DNA of 63,764 bases from Rhizobiales bacterium CCH3-A5. GTDB lineage: Bacteria; Pseudomonadota; Alphaproteobacteria; Rhizobiales; Beijerinckiaceae. Below the pieces are notes generated by a model that saw only the letters and a list, made by a program, of their open reading frames with translations, ran no database searches and was not told where the DNA came from. Shown here piece after piece: positions 16,974-27,975 of this stretch. The stretch covers positions 1-63,764 of the forward strand of contig LSIB01000012.1 of the NCBI GenBank assembly GCA_001556025.1. Reading direction: 5' to 3'. The stretch's first letter is position 1. The number at the start of each line of letters is the position of its first letter. A program made the position numbers and the translations under genes.

Positions 16974-18350
16974 TCAGGCGCTGAGCAGCGGCTTCGCGGC
17001 GACAAGCGCTCCTAACTCGGCGAAACCCGCCTCCGCCAACTTCGTCGGCAGCGGACCGCCGGTCGCCCAGTCGAGAAGTTCGACGGTATGGACCACGGGC
17101 ACAGTGGAGCCCTTGTCGGCAAAGCCCTTCGCGAGCTGTGTCATGCAGCCGATATTGCCGGTCGCGACCAGCCGGGGCTTCGTCCGCTCGATATGGCCGA
17201 CCTTGCGGGCGCGGAGCTGGCCCGCGATCTCGGGCTGAAGGATGTTGTAAACGCCGGCCGAGCCGCAGCAGATATGGCTTTCGGCTGCCTCCTTGACCCG
17301 AAAGCCCGCAGCGGAGAGCAGGCGCTTGGGCCCATCCTTCAACTGCTGGCCGTGCTGCATCGAACAGGCCGAATGGTAGGCGATCGGCATCGAGACATCG
17401 CGCACCGGCTGCAGCTCCAGCGTCTCCAGGAACTCGGTGACGTCCTTCGCGAGAGCGGACACTCGCGCCGCCTTCTCCGCATAGGCCGGCTCGTTGCGGA
17501 ACATGAAGCCGTAATCCTTGATCGTCGTGCCGCAGCCCGACGCGGTGATCACGATCGCGTCCAGCCCCTTGCCCTCGATCTCGGCCGTCCAGGCGTCGAT
17601 GTTTGTTCGGGCGAAGGCGAGCGCATCGTGCTCCTGGCCCATATGATGGACGAGCGCGCCGCAGCAGCCTTCGCCCTTCGGCAGCACGACCTCGACGCCG
17701 TGACGCGTCAAAAGCCTGATCGCCGCCTCGTTGATGCCGGGGTCGAGCACCGGCTGCGCACAGCCCGACAGCATCGCGACGCGTTTCGTACGCGGGCCGG
17801 CGGCGGCGAAATGTTGTGGGCCTTCCATGGCGGAGCGGGTCGGCAGGCTGCCGGGCGCAAGCTCCAGCATCGCCTTCAGCCGCGCCCCGACCAGCGGCAG
17901 GCCGCCGAGCAGACCAGCGAAGGGTTTTCCGAGCATCGCCGCCGCCATGGCGAGCCGGAAGCGCCCCGGATAGGGCAGCACGGCCGCGAGTACGCGCCGC
18001 AGCGCCCGGTCATGCCAGGAGCGCGTGTAGGTCTCCTCGATATGGGCACGCGCATGATCGACGAGATGCATGTAATGCACGCCCGATGGGCAGGTCGTCA
18101 TGCAGGACAGGCAGGACAGGCAGCGGTCGACATGCTTGACCACCTCGGCCGTGGCCGGCTTGCCGTTCTCCAGCATGTCCTTGATCAGGTAGATGCGCCC
18201 GCGCGGGCTATCGAGTTCGTCGCCGAGCAGCAGATAGGTCGGGCAGGTCGCGGTGCAGAAGCCGCAATGCACGCAGGTGCGGAGAATCTTCTCCGACGCC
18301 GGAAGGCGCGGATCGGAGGCGAGAAGAGCCGGGGTGAAGTTGGTCTGCAT
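16974..18350 (-). CDS. glcF: Glycolate oxidase iron-sulfur subunit
   Basis: Iron-sulfur subunit of glycolate oxidase, which passes electrons from glycolate oxidation to the respiratory chain; 458 residues. Two 4Fe-4S motifs are clear: Cys26, 29, 32 and 36 in CVHCGFCTATCP, and Cys77, 80, 83 and 87 in CLSCLSCMTTCP. Two CCG-type domains follow (GEGCCGALVHHMG and SHICCGSAGVYNIL). ATG 18350 was preferred to an 18-residue upstream extension. It is the last gene of glcDEF, separated from glcE by a palindromic repeat element of about 90 bp. Confidence 0.95.
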   Translation of the reverse strand: MQTNFTPALLASDPRLPASEKILRTCVHCGFCTATCPTYLLLGDELDSPRGRIYLIKDMLENGKPATAEVVKHVDRCLSCLSCMTTCPSGVHYMHLVDHARAHIEETYTRSWHDRALRRVLAAVLPYPGRFRLAMAAAMLGKPFAGLLGGLPLVGARLKAMLELAPGSLPTRSAMEGPQHFAAAGPRTKRVAMLSGCAQPVLDPGINEAAIRLLTRHGVEVVLPKGEGCCGALVHHMGQEHDALAFARTNIDAWTAEIEGKGLDAIVITASGCGTTIKDYGFMFRNEPAYAEKAARVSALAKDVTEFLETLELQPVRDVSMPIAYHSACSMQHGQQLKDGPKRLLSAAGFRVKEAAESHICCGSAGVYNILQPEIAGQLRARKVGHIERTKPRLVATGNIGCMTQLAKGFADKGSTVPVVHTVELLDWATGGPLPTKLAEAGFAELGALVAAKPLLSA

Positions 18351-18373
18351 GACACGGCATCCAATGCACCTCC

Positions 18374-18461
18374 CGTCATGCTCGGCCTTGTGCCGAGCAT
18401 CCACGTCTTGCGACGCGCGGGAAGGAAGACGTGGATGGTCGGGACAAGCCCGACCATGACG
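18374..18461. repeat. Palindromic intergenic repeat between glcE and glcF (CGTCATG type)
   Basis: Two diverging copies of a roughly 35-base unit beginning CGTCATGCTCGG and CGTCATGGTCGG, facing each other; each unit has its own short hairpin (GCTCGG/CCGAGC and GGTCGGG/CCCGACC). It lies inside the glc operon, where it could alter mRNA stability. A relative is at 61141-61217. Confidence 0.75.
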
Positions 18462-18476
18462 ACGAATAAGGGTCGC

Positions 18477-19661
18477 TCAAACCCCCGCATACATCCGGCC
18501 GGGCTCGAACACGCCCGCCGGATCGAAACTCGTCTTGATGCCGGCGGTGACCCGCATCAGCGGCTCGGCCAGCGGTTGGAACACCGGCACGCTCGCCCGG
18601 ATCGCGTCGGGCGCGCGCACCAGCGTCGCGTGGCCGCCGAGCGGCCGGATCGCCGCGCGGACCGCGTCTGCCCCCGCATCGCCCTGCGCCGGCACGCCGA
18701 GCCAGACCAGCCCGCCGCCCCAGTCATAGAACCAGCGCGCGCCTGGAAGCATCATGCCCAGCGCCGCCATCGCCTTCGGGCCGTTGCCCGGCGAAAGCGA
18801 CAACCGCCACACCGCCTCGTCCGTGCCCGCGAAGAAGCGGGCGTCTCGGACCTGCTGCCAGAGCACCGCCGACGCCTCGCCTTCGATCAGCTCCGGCTCG
18901 CCATGCCCGCCCAGCAGAGCCTGCAACTCGGCCTTCCGATAGTCGATCGAGTCGGAAAAATTCTCCAACCGCAGCAGCGTTTGCGCCTGTTCGGCGCCGA
19001 TGCCGGCCGGCAGATGCGCCGCCGCGAAAGGCTCGAAGGGCGAGCCGAGCGCGGCGCTCAGCAATGCCGCCCCGGCCTCGTCCGACAGGCCGCGCCAGAT
19101 CAGCGTAACGATCCGCTCCGGCGTCGGCAGCACGCGAAAGGTCACCTCGGTCAGGAAGCCGAGCGTGCCGAAACTGCCGGCGACGAGCTTGACGAGGTCC
19201 AGGCCCGTGACGTTCTTCATCACCCGCCCGCCGGACTTGATCGCTTCGCCGTTGCCGTTGACGAGGCGGATGCCGATCAGGGAATCCCGCGCCGCGCCCG
19301 CATTGATCCGGCGCGGGCCGGAGACGTTGCCGGCCGCGACCGCGCCGATCGTCGGCTCTCCGCCTGTGCCGAAAAGCGCGCGGTGGTCCATCGGCTCGAA
19401 GGGCAGCATCTGGCCGCGCTCGGCAAGCGTCTTCTGGACCTCCGCCAGCGGCGTGCCCGCGCGCGCGCCGATCACCATCTCGGCCGGCTCGTAGAGCGTG
19501 ATGCCGGTCAGGCCCGCGCTGGACAGCGTGGCCTGCGTTTGCGTCGGCCGCCCGAGCCCGGCACGCGTCCCGCCACCGACGATGGCGAGAGGCGTCCGGG
19601 CGGCGATGGCGGAGGACACGAAGGCGCAGGCGTCGGCCTCGGAGGGGGGTGTGTGCAGCAT
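18477..19661 (-). CDS. glcE: Glycolate oxidase FAD-binding subunit
   Basis: Second flavin-type subunit of glycolate oxidase, 394 residues. The FAD-binding PCMH fold is shown by AIVGGGTRAGLGRP near residue 28 and IGAVAAGNVSGPRR near 105, followed by RVMKNVTGLDLVKLVAGSFG. The C-terminus ends in FDPAGVFEPGRMYAGV, which is the usual end of GlcE (and of the related GlcD C-terminus). Its ATG at 19661 shares one base with the glcD stop (TGATG), which indicates translational coupling. Confidence 0.95.
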   Translation of the reverse strand: MLHTPPSEADACAFVSSAIAARTPLAIVGGGTRAGLGRPTQTQATLSSAGLTGITLYEPAEMVIGARAGTPLAEVQKTLAERGQMLPFEPMDHRALFGTGGEPTIGAVAAGNVSGPRRINAGAARDSLIGIRLVNGNGEAIKSGGRVMKNVTGLDLVKLVAGSFGTLGFLTEVTFRVLPTPERIVTLIWRGLSDEAGAALLSAALGSPFEPFAAAHLPAGIGAEQAQTLLRLENFSDSIDYRKAELQALLGGHGEPELIEGEASAVLWQQVRDARFFAGTDEAVWRLSLSPGNGPKAMAALGMMLPGARWFYDWGGGLVWLGVPAQGDAGADAVRAAIRPLGGHATLVRAPDAIRASVPVFQPLAEPLMRVTAGIKTSFDPAGVFEPGRMYAGV

Positions 19662-21097
19662 CACGCCGCCACCCGCCCTTCCAGCGGAAACACCTTGGCC
19701 GGGTTCATCAGCCACTTCCCGTCGAACACGGCCCGCACCCGCATCTGCTGCTGCAGATCGGCCTCGTTGAACTGGAAGATCATCAGGTCGCGCTTCTCGA
19801 TGCCGACGCCGTGCTCGCCGGTGAGGCAGCCGCCGACCTCGACGCAGAGTCTCAGGATGTCGTTGCCGGCGTCCTCGGCCTTCTGCGCCTCGACCGGGTC
19901 GTTGCAGTTGTAGAGGATCAGCGGATGGAGATTGCCGTCGCCGGCGTGGAAGACGTTGGCGACGCGCAGGCCATAGCCCTTCACGATCGCATCCATCCGC
20001 CGCAGCACATGCGGCAACTGCCCGGTCGGGATCGTACCGTCCATGCAGATATAGTCGGCAATGCGCCCGGTCGCGCCGAAGGCGGATTTCCGGCCCTTCC
20101 AGATCGCGGCCGATTCCATCGCCGACTGGCTTTCTTTCACCGTCTTGACGCCGTGCTCGCGGGCGATCGCGACGATGCGGGCAAGCTGCGCGTCCATTTC
20201 CGCGTCCGAACCCTCGACCTCGATGATCAGCAGCGCCTCGACATCCATCGGATAGCCGGCCTTGGCGAAGGCCTCGCAGATCTCGATCGCCGGCTTGTCC
20301 ATGAACTCCATCGCGACCGGGATGATGCCGGCTCCGATGATGGCCGCGACGGCCTCGCCCGCCTGCTCGCTGGTCGGGAAGCCGAACAGCACGGGCCGCG
20401 CGCCTTCCGCCGAGCGCAGGATGCGGACCGTCGCTTCCGTCACGATGCCGAGCTGCCCCTCCGAGCCGACGACGAGGCCGAGCAGGTCGTAGCCCGGCGC
20501 ATCGAGATGGCCGCCGCCGATCTCGCAGACCGAGCCGTCGAGCATGACCAGCGTGACGCCGAGCACGTTGTTGGTCGTGACGCCGTATTTCAGGCAATGC
20601 GCTCCGCCGGAGTTCATGCCGATATTGCCGCCGATCGAGCAGGCAAGCTGCGAGGACGGATCGGGAGCGTAGAAGAAGCCCTGTTCCGAGACTGCGCCGG
20701 TGACCGCGAGATTGGTGACGCCGGCCTGCACTTTCGCGATGCGATTGGCATAGTCGATGTCGAGGATGCGGTTCATCTTGGAGACGCCGATCACGACGGC
20801 GTCCTCCTGCGGGATCGCCCCGCCGCAGAGCGATGTGCCGGCCCCGCGAGGCACCACAGGAACGCCGTTCTCGCTGCAGTATTTCAGCACCGCCGCGACC
20901 TCCTGGGTCGTCGAGGGCAGCACGACGGCGAGCGGCAGGCGGCGATAGGCGGTCAGCGCATCGGTCTCGTAAGGGCGGCGCTCGTCGGCGCTGGTGATCA
21001 GCGCGTCCGGCGCGACGAGCTGTGCGAGCCCCGCGACGATGGCGTCTCGCCGGGCGAGGATGCTCTGGTCGGGCGCGGGGAATGCGATGGCGGACAT
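19661..21097 (-). CDS. glcD: Glycolate oxidase subunit GlcD (FAD-linked)
   Basis: Catalytic FAD subunit that oxidises glycolate to glyoxylate; 478 residues. PCMH-type FAD-binding blocks are PRGAGTSLCGGAIP (about 84-97) and CSIGGNIGMNSGGAHC (about 153-168). The C-terminal FAD-oxidase domain has NVFHAGDGNLHP and GEHGVGIEKRD. It is first in glcDEF and divergent from a LysR regulator 210 bp away, with a 76 bp palindromic repeat between them. This operon lets the cell use glycolate, for example from photosynthetic partners. Confidence 0.96.
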   Translation of the reverse strand: MSAIAFPAPDQSILARRDAIVAGLAQLVAPDALITSADERRPYETDALTAYRRLPLAVVLPSTTQEVAAVLKYCSENGVPVVPRGAGTSLCGGAIPQEDAVVIGVSKMNRILDIDYANRIAKVQAGVTNLAVTGAVSEQGFFYAPDPSSQLACSIGGNIGMNSGGAHCLKYGVTTNNVLGVTLVMLDGSVCEIGGGHLDAPGYDLLGLVVGSEGQLGIVTEATVRILRSAEGARPVLFGFPTSEQAGEAVAAIIGAGIIPVAMEFMDKPAIEICEAFAKAGYPMDVEALLIIEVEGSDAEMDAQLARIVAIAREHGVKTVKESQSAMESAAIWKGRKSAFGATGRIADYICMDGTIPTGQLPHVLRRMDAIVKGYGLRVANVFHAGDGNLHPLILYNCNDPVEAQKAEDAGNDILRLCVEVGGCLTGEHGVGIEKRDLMIFQFNEADLQQQMRVRAVFDGKWLMNPAKVFPLEGRVAA

Positions 21098-21131
21098 GGG
21101 CGACCTCGGATGCAGCGAGCAGCGTCCTTCC

Positions 21132-21207
21132 CGTCATTGCGAGCGCAGCGAAGCAATCCAGCGTCTCACGCAAACCTCTGGATTGCTTCGCTGCGCTCGC
21201 AATGACG
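21132..21207. repeat. Perfect 30 bp inverted repeat (CGTCATTGCGAG type)
   Basis: Arms at 21132-21161 and 21178-21207 are exact reverse complements around a 16-base centre. This palindrome family is common between genes in Bradyrhizobium and relatives. It stands upstream of glcD. Confidence 0.85.
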
Positions 21208-21267
21208 ACGGAGGTCAACCCTAGACCAATTCCAACTCGCTTGCAGTGCGACCATCGTCCATGATTA

Positions 21268-21282
21268 TTTCCATTTCCGAAA
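21268..21282. promoter_or_regulatory. Possible LysR operator in the glcD-lysR intergenic region
   Basis: TTTC and GAAA arms frame a 15-base AT-rich site with T-N11-A geometry, 26 bases before the LysR ATG. The position suits autoregulation and control of glcDEF, but the match is short. Confidence 0.25.
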
Positions 21283-21307
21283 AGATCGGACGGGGCTAGC
21301 GTGGCGC

Positions 21308-22209
21308 ATGGACAGGTTTGGCGATCTCGACGTCTTCGCCCATGTGGTGACGGCCAAAAGCATGTCGGCGGCGGGGCGGCAGCTCAAGCTGTCGCCGGCG
21401 GTCATCTCCAAGCGCATCAGGCGGCTGGAGGAGCGGCTCGGCGTGCGGCTGCTTCAGCGCACCACAAGGCAGCTTTCGCTGACCGAGGCCGGCCAGGGCT
21501 TCTATGAGCGCGTCGTCTCGATCCTGTCCTCGATCGAGGATGCCGAGGCCTGGGTCGCCAGCGGCACGGGCCAGGCGCGCGGCACGCTGCGCGTCTCCGC
21601 GCCGACCTCGTTCGGGCGCATGCATATCGCGCCGCATCTGAAACCCTTCCTCGACGCCAACCCGCTGGTCAGCGTCGACCTGATCCTTACCGACGCCTTC
21701 GTCGACATCATCGGCGAGGGCTTCGACCTCGCCGTGCGCATCGCCGATCTGCAGGATTCCTCGCTCGTCGCCAAGCGGCTGGCCCCCAACCACCGCGTGC
21801 TCTGCGCGTCGCCGGGCTATCTCGCAGCGCGCGGCGTGCCCGACTCGATCGAGGCGCTCGCCCGGCACACGCTGATCACCCACAATGCCGACCAGTGGCG
21901 GCTCGACGGGCCGAGCGGGCCGGTCAATGTCCGCGTCGGCGGGCCCTTGCGCACCAATTCCAGCGAGGTGGTCCGCGAGGCGCTGCTGGCCGGCGTCGGC
22001 ATCGCGCTGCGCTCGACCTGGGATGTCGGGCCGGAGCTGAAATCGGGCGCGCTGCTGCGTGTGCTGCCGGAATATTCGGTCGGCAAGCGCGTTGCCGTGC
22101 ATGCGGTCTATCCGAGCCGGCGGCATATGGAGCAGAAGGTCAGGGTCTTCGTGGATTATCTGGCGGAACTCTATGGCGCGACGCCGTATTGGGACGAGGG
22201 GTTGAGTTT

Positions 22210-22213
<4 letters not shown>
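21308..22213 (+). CDS. LysR family transcriptional regulator
   Basis: Regulator of 301 residues. The N-terminal helix-turn-helix is DLDVFAHVVTAKSMSAAGRQL followed by SPAVISKRIRRLEERLGVRLLQRTTR, standard for LysR proteins of the PcaQ/AaeR-like (LTTR CrgA/DmlR) group. The effector domain begins LRVSAPTSFGRMHIAP. It is divergent from glcD and overlaps the SMP-30 gene by 4 bp (ATGA), so it could govern either set; the tight coupling with SMP-30 is notable. Confidence 0.94.
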
Positions 22214-23159
<946 letters not shown>

Positions 23160-23163
<4 letters not shown>

Positions 23164-23861
23164 CTCCCGTAAAGCACCCGCCGCATCTTCTGCTGCGCCT
23201 CGGTCATCGCGCGCTGCTTGCTCGCCATCCCCTCCAGCGCGGCCTGCACCTTCGCGCGCAGCGCGGGGCTCGTCGCCTCGATCTGCGAACCGTTGAGCTT
23301 GATCGCCTGCCGGTTGCTATCGACAAGGTCCGCCATTGCCAGAATCGCGCCGAAGGCCTCGTCCGTCGGAGGAAATATCTCGCGGAAGGCCGTGACCGGC
23401 TGCGTCACCAGCTTGTCGTAGACCGACGCATAGACCGCGCGCAGGTCGTCCGGCTGCTTCAGCGCGGCGCGCTCGGCCTCGGTCGCAGCCACGGCCTCGT
23501 CTAGCGCGGTGCGCATCTTGCCGAAACCGGCCCGCACCGCCGCGAGATCGGCCTTGCGCGAGACGACCTCCGCGATCGAGCGCGGCACGCCATTGCTCAT
23601 CGCCTGCTGCATGGGCGTCGCGACCGAGGCGTTCATACGCTCATGGAAGCGGGTGATGACGGCGTAATGCCCGGCATAATCGCCAAAGGTTTTCTGCTTC
23701 TCCGCGTTCGGCTGCGGCACGCGCGCCCCGGGGCGCGGCAGCACCTCGGTCTGCAGGAAGGCGATGAATGCCTTGCGCTGGTCGGGCTCGCTCGGCCCGC
23801 AGGCGGCGAGTGCAAGGGCGACGATGAGGCTGGCGAGGATCGTCTTGAGCCGTGACGCCAT
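23160..23861 (-). CDS. DUF3053 family lipoprotein
   Basis: Predicted lipoprotein of 233 residues: a signal peptide with lipobox LALAAC, acylated Cys21, then PDQRKAFIAFLQTEVLPRPG, which is the DUF3053 (YiaF-like) signature. The rest is helical and Ala/Arg-rich (about residues 60-230). An alternative GTG one codon upstream (23864) is possible; a GGAGGGAG site serves both. Function is not established in the family. It is best known from enterobacteria, so its presence here is worth noting. It is divergent from hisS. Confidence 0.82.
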
Positions 23862-24009
23862 CACGCTCTCCCTCCGATGCGGGCGCGCGATGCTAGCCGA
23901 TGCGGGCCTTCGCGCCTAATGCGCCGCGCGCTTGCCCCGCTGGCGTCGGCGGGCTAACCCCTGCGCCCAGCATCTCGCCCTGGCGCGCCTGACAGGAAGC
24001 ACGAAATCC

Positions 24010-25617
24010 ATGTCGAAAACCGACAGACTGAAAGCCCGCCAGCCGCGCGGTTTTGTCGATCGCGGCCCGGCCGACGTCGCCGCGACCGAGCGCATGCTCG
24101 GCGTCATCCGCGAGAGCTTTTCGCGCTACGGATTCGAGCCGGTCGAGACGCCCTTCGTCGAATTCTCGGATGCGCTGGGCAAGTTTTTGCCCGATCAGGA
24201 CCGGCCCAATGAGGGCGTCTTTTCGTTCCAGGATGATGACGAGCAGTGGCTCTCGCTGCGCTACGACCTGACCGCGCCGCTCGCCCGCTACGTCGCCGAG
24301 AATTACGACGCGCTGCCAAAGCCCTATCGCAGCTATCGTGCCGGCTACGTCTTCCGCAACGAGAAGCCGGGGCCGGGGCGGTTCCGGCAGTTCATGCAGT
24401 TCGACGCGGATATCGTCGGGGCGGGTTCGGTCGCGGCCGATGCCGAGATCTGCATGCTGGCGGCCGACACGATGGAAGCGCTCGGCATCAAGCGCGGCGA
24501 TTACGTCGTCAAGGTCAACAACCGCAAGGTGCTGGACGGCGTGATGGAGGCGATCGGGCTCGGCGGGGAGGAGAATGCCGGGCGGCGGCTGACCGTGCTG
24601 CGGGCGATCGACAAGCTCGACAAGTTCGGGCCGGAGGGTGTGCGGCTGCTGCTTGGCGAGGGGCGCAAGGATGAGAGCGGTGATTTTACGAAGGGCGCGG
24701 GGCTCAGTTCCATTCAGATGGATCTAGTTCTAACTGCTGTAACATTGATTGACCCCAAATTCCTTCAAGTTAAGCCGCATTACCTCAAGTTAATCTCGTT
24801 TTTCAATCGTGGTTACCGCAAGGCGTTTTCAGTCAAAAAATATCGGGAATACCTCCGTGCAATATTGGGTCAGAAAGATCTCCCTACAATCGTCGAAGAG
24901 GGATTGGAAGAACTCGAATCAATTCGGAAAATGTTGCGCGAGGAAAAATATGACAAACTTCGCATCCGCATCGACCCCTCCGTAGTCCGCGGGCTCGAAT
25001 ACTACACCGGCCCGGTCTACGAGGTCGAACTCACCTTCCCGGTCACCAATGACGACGGTCAGATCGTTCGCTTCGGCTCTGTCGCTGGCGGCGGGCGTTA
25101 TGACGGGCTGGTCGGGCGCTTCCGGCCCGAGCCCGTGCCGGCGACCGGCTTCTCGATCGGCGTCTCGCGGCTTTACTCCGCGCTGAAGGCGGTGAAGTCG
25201 CCGATCGTCGATGCCAAGGCCGAGCTTCCGCTCGTCGTCGTCACCGCGATGGACAACAAGTCGCCGGAGCACATGCCCGTCTATCAGGCGATGGTCTCCG
25301 AACTCCGCAAGGCGACCGACGACTCCGGCAGGCCGCTGCTGCGCGCCGATCTCTATCTCGGCTCCTCGGGCTTCAACGCCCAGATGAAGTACGCCGACAA
25401 GCGCGGCGCGGTCTGCGCGGTGATCCAGGGTTCGTCGGAGCGGGAGGCGGGGACCGTGATCGTCAAGGACCTGATCCTCGGCGCGGAACTCGCCGCCGCC
25501 GGGCGCGAGGTCAAGGATTCCGCCGAGCACAAGGAGCGGCAGGCGCAGGCGCAGATCACGCGCCCCGCCGGGCAACTCGTCGAGGCCGTCAGGGAAGTGC
25601 TGGCGCGCTACAAGTGA
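24010..25617 (+). CDS. hisS: Histidyl-tRNA synthetase with an AT-rich internal block
   Basis: Class II synthetase that charges tRNA-His; 535 residues, long as in many alphaproteobacteria. Motif 2 is [20 protein letters not shown] (109-128) and the HisA-type motif is [10 protein letters not shown] (327-336). A class II motif 3-like GGGRYDGL and [13 protein letters not shown] follow. The C-terminal anticodon-binding domain is present, with a Lys/Gln-rich end. Residues 238-317 are encoded by an AT-rich block (see next entry) that uses codons rare in the rest of the window, such as TTA, CTA and ATA. The frame is intact. The gene heads hisS-hisZ-hisG, a typical alphaproteobacterial arrangement. 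Confidence 0.95.
   Translation: MSKTDRLKARQPRGFVDRGPADVAATERMLGVIRESFSRYGFEPVETPFVEFSDALGKFLPDQDRPNEGVFSFQDDDEQWLSLRYDLTAPLARYVAENYDALPKPYRSYRAGYVFRNEKPGPGRFRQFMQFDADIVGAGSVAADAEICMLAADTMEALGIKRGDYVVKVNNRKVLDGVMEAIGLGGEENAGRRLTVLRAIDKLDKFGPEGVRLLLGEGRKDESGDFTKGAGLSSIQMDLVLTAVTLIDPKFLQVKPHYLKLISFFNRGYRKAFSVKKYREYLRAILGQKDLPTIVEEGLEELESIRKMLREEKYDKLRIRIDPSVVRGLEYYTGPVYEVELTFPVTNDDGQIVRFGSVAGGGRYDGLVGRFRPEPVPATGFSIGVSRLYSALKAVKSPIVDAKAELPLVVVTAMDNKSPEHMPVYQAMVSELRKATDDSGRPLLRADLYLGSSGFNAQMKYADKRGAVCAVIQGSSEREAGTVIVKDLILGAELAAAGREVKDSAEHKERQAQAQITRPAGQLVEAVREVLARYK
24721..24960 (+). other. AT-rich mosaic block inside hisS (codons 238-317)
   Basis: By hand count 98 of 240 bases are G or C (41%). 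The 120 bases at 24481-24600 have 81 (67.5%) and those at 24961-25080 have 75 (62.5%). Both borders lie in conserved HisRS sequence (KGAGL before, [15 protein letters not shown] after). The block encodes the end of the insertion domain and the run up to the HisA motif. It adds many Lys, Ile, Phe and Tyr residues. Gene conversion with a low-G+C donor is the simplest reading. Confidence 0.85.
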
Positions 25618-25623
25618 GCCTCT

Positions 25624-25763
25624 TCCCCTCCCCCTGGTGGGGAGGGGATAGGGGTGGGGGGCGAATGACCGGGCGAGCCCTACCGACGTCGAGCCCGGTC
25701 GTTCGCCCCCCACCCCGGCCTCCGCTTCGCTCGGCCGACCCTCCCCACCAGGGGGAGGGGGAC
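25624..25763. repeat. Palindromic intergenic repeat (CCCCTCCCCCTGGTGGGG type)
   Basis: Large imperfect inverted repeat between hisS and hisZ. The outer arms carry CCCTCCCCCTGGTGGGGAGGG and its complement, the inner arms GGTGGGGGGCGAA and its complement. Shorter relatives occur at the right edge (63700-63764). Confidence 0.8.
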
Positions 25764-25843
25764 GATTCACCCATTTCCCTAAAAACCGTCGAAAATCCTC
25801 GGCGCCGCTGCTAGACCCGCAGCCTCAACAGGATGAACCGCCA

Positions 25844-26956
25844 GTGCCCGCATCGCGCGCCAGCATCGAGACCGTGACCGCGCTGCTGGAGCGCGAGGGC
25901 TACGCGTTGGCCGAGCCCGCGATCCTGCAGCCGGCCGACGTGTTTCTCGACCTGTCGGGCGAGGATATCCGCCGGCGCATCTTCATGACGCAGGATGCCG
26001 AGGGCAAGGACTGGTGCCTGCGGCCGGAATACACCATTCCCGTCGCGCTGGCCCACATCGCCTCGGGCGCAACCGAGCCGGCGGCCTATTGCTATTGCGG
26101 CCCGGTGTTTCGCATGCGCGCCGGCGAGCCCGGCGAATTCACGCAGGCGGGGCTCGAATCCTTCGGCCGCGACGATCTTTCCGCCAGCGACGCCGAAATC
26201 ATGGCGCTGACCATCGAGGCGGCGTCCGCGCTGGGCCTGCCCGCGCCCCGCATCGTGATGGGCGACGTCGCGATCCTGAATGCCGTGCTCGACGCATTGT
26301 CCGTGCCCCATGGCGCGCGCCGCCGGCTGATGCGCGCAGTGGTGCAGGGCAGGGGGGCGGAGAGCGTCGCGGCGCTGGCACCGGTCGCAGCGGAGGGCGA
26401 GGCGGCCCATGCCGGCCTTCTCAAGGCGCTGGAGGGGCAGGAGCCCGGGGCGGCAAAAGCCTTCGTCGAGGACGTACTGTCGATCGCCGGCATCGCGGCT
26501 GTGGGCGGGCGCAAGCCAAGCGACATCGCCGAGCGCTTCCTGGCGCGCGCCGCCGAGCGCGAGAATCCGGTCGGTGCCGAGACGCAGGCGCTACTGGCCG
26601 AGATTCTCGCCGTGTCCGGCGATCCCGATACGGCCTCCGCCGCATTGCGAGTTCTGGCCGACAAAGCCTCGCTCGATCTCGCCCGCGAACTCGATGCCTT
26701 CGACGAGCGCACCGGCTTCCTCGCCGTGCGCGGCGTCGATGTCGCTCAAATCGCGTTCTCGGCCGGCTTTGCCCGCAATCTCGACTACTACACCGGCTTC
26801 ATCTTCGAACTGCACGATCCTGCGCGGGCGGACGGCAAGCCCGTCGCCGGCGGCGGGCGCTATGACGGCGTGCTCGGCCGGCTTGGGGCAGGCCAGCCGA
26901 AACGCGCCGTCGGGGCCTCGCTCTGGCTCGACCGGCTGCCGGGAGCCGCCTCATGA
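25844..26956 (+). CDS. hisZ: ATP phosphoribosyltransferase regulatory subunit
   Basis: HisRS-like paralog without synthetase activity that binds short HisG and permits histidine feedback control; 370 residues. Class II synthetase remnants are readable: [53 protein letters not shown] and [14 protein letters not shown] use GTG 25844, which has AGGA ten bases upstream; the nearby ATG 25833 is in another frame. It overlaps hisG by 4 bp (ATGA), so the two subunits are translationally coupled. Confidence 0.95.
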   Translation: MPASRASIETVTALLEREGYALAEPAILQPADVFLDLSGEDIRRRIFMTQDAEGKDWCLRPEYTIPVALAHIASGATEPAAYCYCGPVFRMRAGEPGEFTQAGLESFGRDDLSASDAEIMALTIEAASALGLPAPRIVMGDVAILNAVLDALSVPHGARRRLMRAVVQGRGAESVAALAPVAAEGEAAHAGLLKALEGQEPGAAKAFVEDVLSIAGIAAVGGRKPSDIAERFLARAAERENPVGAETQALLAEILAVSGDPDTASAALRVLADKASLDLARELDAFDERTGFLAVRGVDVAQIAFSAGFARNLDYYTGFIFELHDPARADGKPVAGGGRYDGVLGRLGAGQPKRAVGASLWLDRLPGAAS

Positions 26957-27939
26957 GCAACGATGCAGCGCTCGTCATCGCCGTCCCCTCCAAGGGCCGG
27001 CTGCAGGAAAACGCCGCCGCCTTCTTCGGCCGCGCCGGGCTGAAATTCGTGCAGTCCCGCGGCGAGCGCGAGTATCGCGGCGCGATCGCGGGGCTGGAGG
27101 GGGTCGAGGTCGCCTTCCTCTCGGCCTCCGAGATCGTGGCGCAGCTCGCCTCCGGCAAGGCGCATCTCGGCGTCACCGGCGAGGATCTGGTCCGCGAGCA
27201 GGTCACGGATGCCGACAATGCGGTCGAGATGCTGACGCCGCTCGGCTTCGGCCACGCCAATGTCGTCGTCGCGGTGCCGCAGGCCTGGATCGACGTCAGG
27301 ACGATGGCCGATCTCGACGACGTCGCCTCGCTGATGCGCGCGAGGCAGGGCCGCAAGCTCCGCGTCGCGACGAAATACGTCAATCTGACGCGGCGCTTCT
27401 TCGCGCAGCACGGCCTCAACGACTACCGCATCGTCGAGAGCCTGGGCGCGACCGAGGGCGCGCCGGCCGCCGGCACGGCCGAGATCGTCGTGGACATCAC
27501 CACCACCGGCTCGACGCTGGCCGCCAACGCGCTGAAGGTGCTCGACGACGGCGTGATGCTGGCCTCGGAAGCCAATCTCGTCGCCTCGGTCAACGCGCAT
27601 TGGAGCGAAACGGCGCGCAGCGCCGCGAACGCCATCCTGTCGCGCATCGCCGCCGAGGAAGAGGCCCGTACCGTGCGCGAAGTGCGCGCCAATCTCTCTG
27701 ACGCGGGCGAGACTCTTGCGGAGATCGTCGCCAGTGTCGGTGCGCGCATGCCCTTCGGCCCGGCGATCGCGGGAGCGCCCGCGACGATCCATTGCCCGGA
27801 GAAGGCGGTCTTCGCGCTGGTCGCAAAGCTGGCGCAGGCTGGAGCCGACGACGTCACGGTCTCCGCCCCGGCCTATGTCTTCCGGCGCGAGAACCCGCTG
27901 TTGGCGAGGCTTCTGGCCCGGATCGGCGGCGCCGGCTGA
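26953..27939 (+). CDS. hisG: ATP phosphoribosyltransferase catalytic subunit
   Basis: First enzyme of histidine biosynthesis, joining ATP and PRPP in the cytoplasm; 328 residues. It begins [18 protein letters not shown], contains [12 protein letters not shown] and the PRPP-binding [16 protein letters not shown]. Its extended C-terminal part (about 215-328) is a feature of many alphaproteobacterial HisG proteins that still work with HisZ. Its stop is one base away from the T6 tract of a minus-strand terminator. Confidence 0.95.
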   Translation: MSNDAALVIAVPSKGRLQENAAAFFGRAGLKFVQSRGEREYRGAIAGLEGVEVAFLSASEIVAQLASGKAHLGVTGEDLVREQVTDADNAVEMLTPLGFGHANVVVAVPQAWIDVRTMADLDDVASLMRARQGRKLRVATKYVNLTRRFFAQHGLNDYRIVESLGATEGAPAAGTAEIVVDITTTGSTLAANALKVLDDGVMLASEANLVASVNAHWSETARSAANAILSRIAAEEEARTVREVRANLSDAGETLAEIVASVGARMPFGPAIAGAPATIHCPEKAVFALVAKLAQAGADDVTVSAPAYVFRRENPLLARLLARIGGAG

Positions 27940-27940
27940 C

Positions 27941-27975
27941 AAAAAACGAGGCCGCTCCGGGGGGAAGCGGCCTCG
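27941..27975 (-). terminator. Strong intrinsic terminator on the minus strand, just after hisG
   Basis: Perfect 10 bp stem (27947-27956 with 27966-27975) and a 9-base loop, followed on the minus strand by six T (27946-27941). The orientation is opposite to hisG, so it would end transcripts coming from the right. The stem alone may also slow hisG transcription. Confidence 0.7.

Noticed and set aside
15269..16984. A 571-codon open frame on the + strand
   Set aside because: Antisense to the binding-protein gene, which has a signal peptide, a ribosome site and family motifs.
17088..19913. A 941-codon open frame on the + strand
   Set aside because: Antisense to glcF and glcE, whose catalytic motifs are intact. 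Composition is that of a shadow frame.
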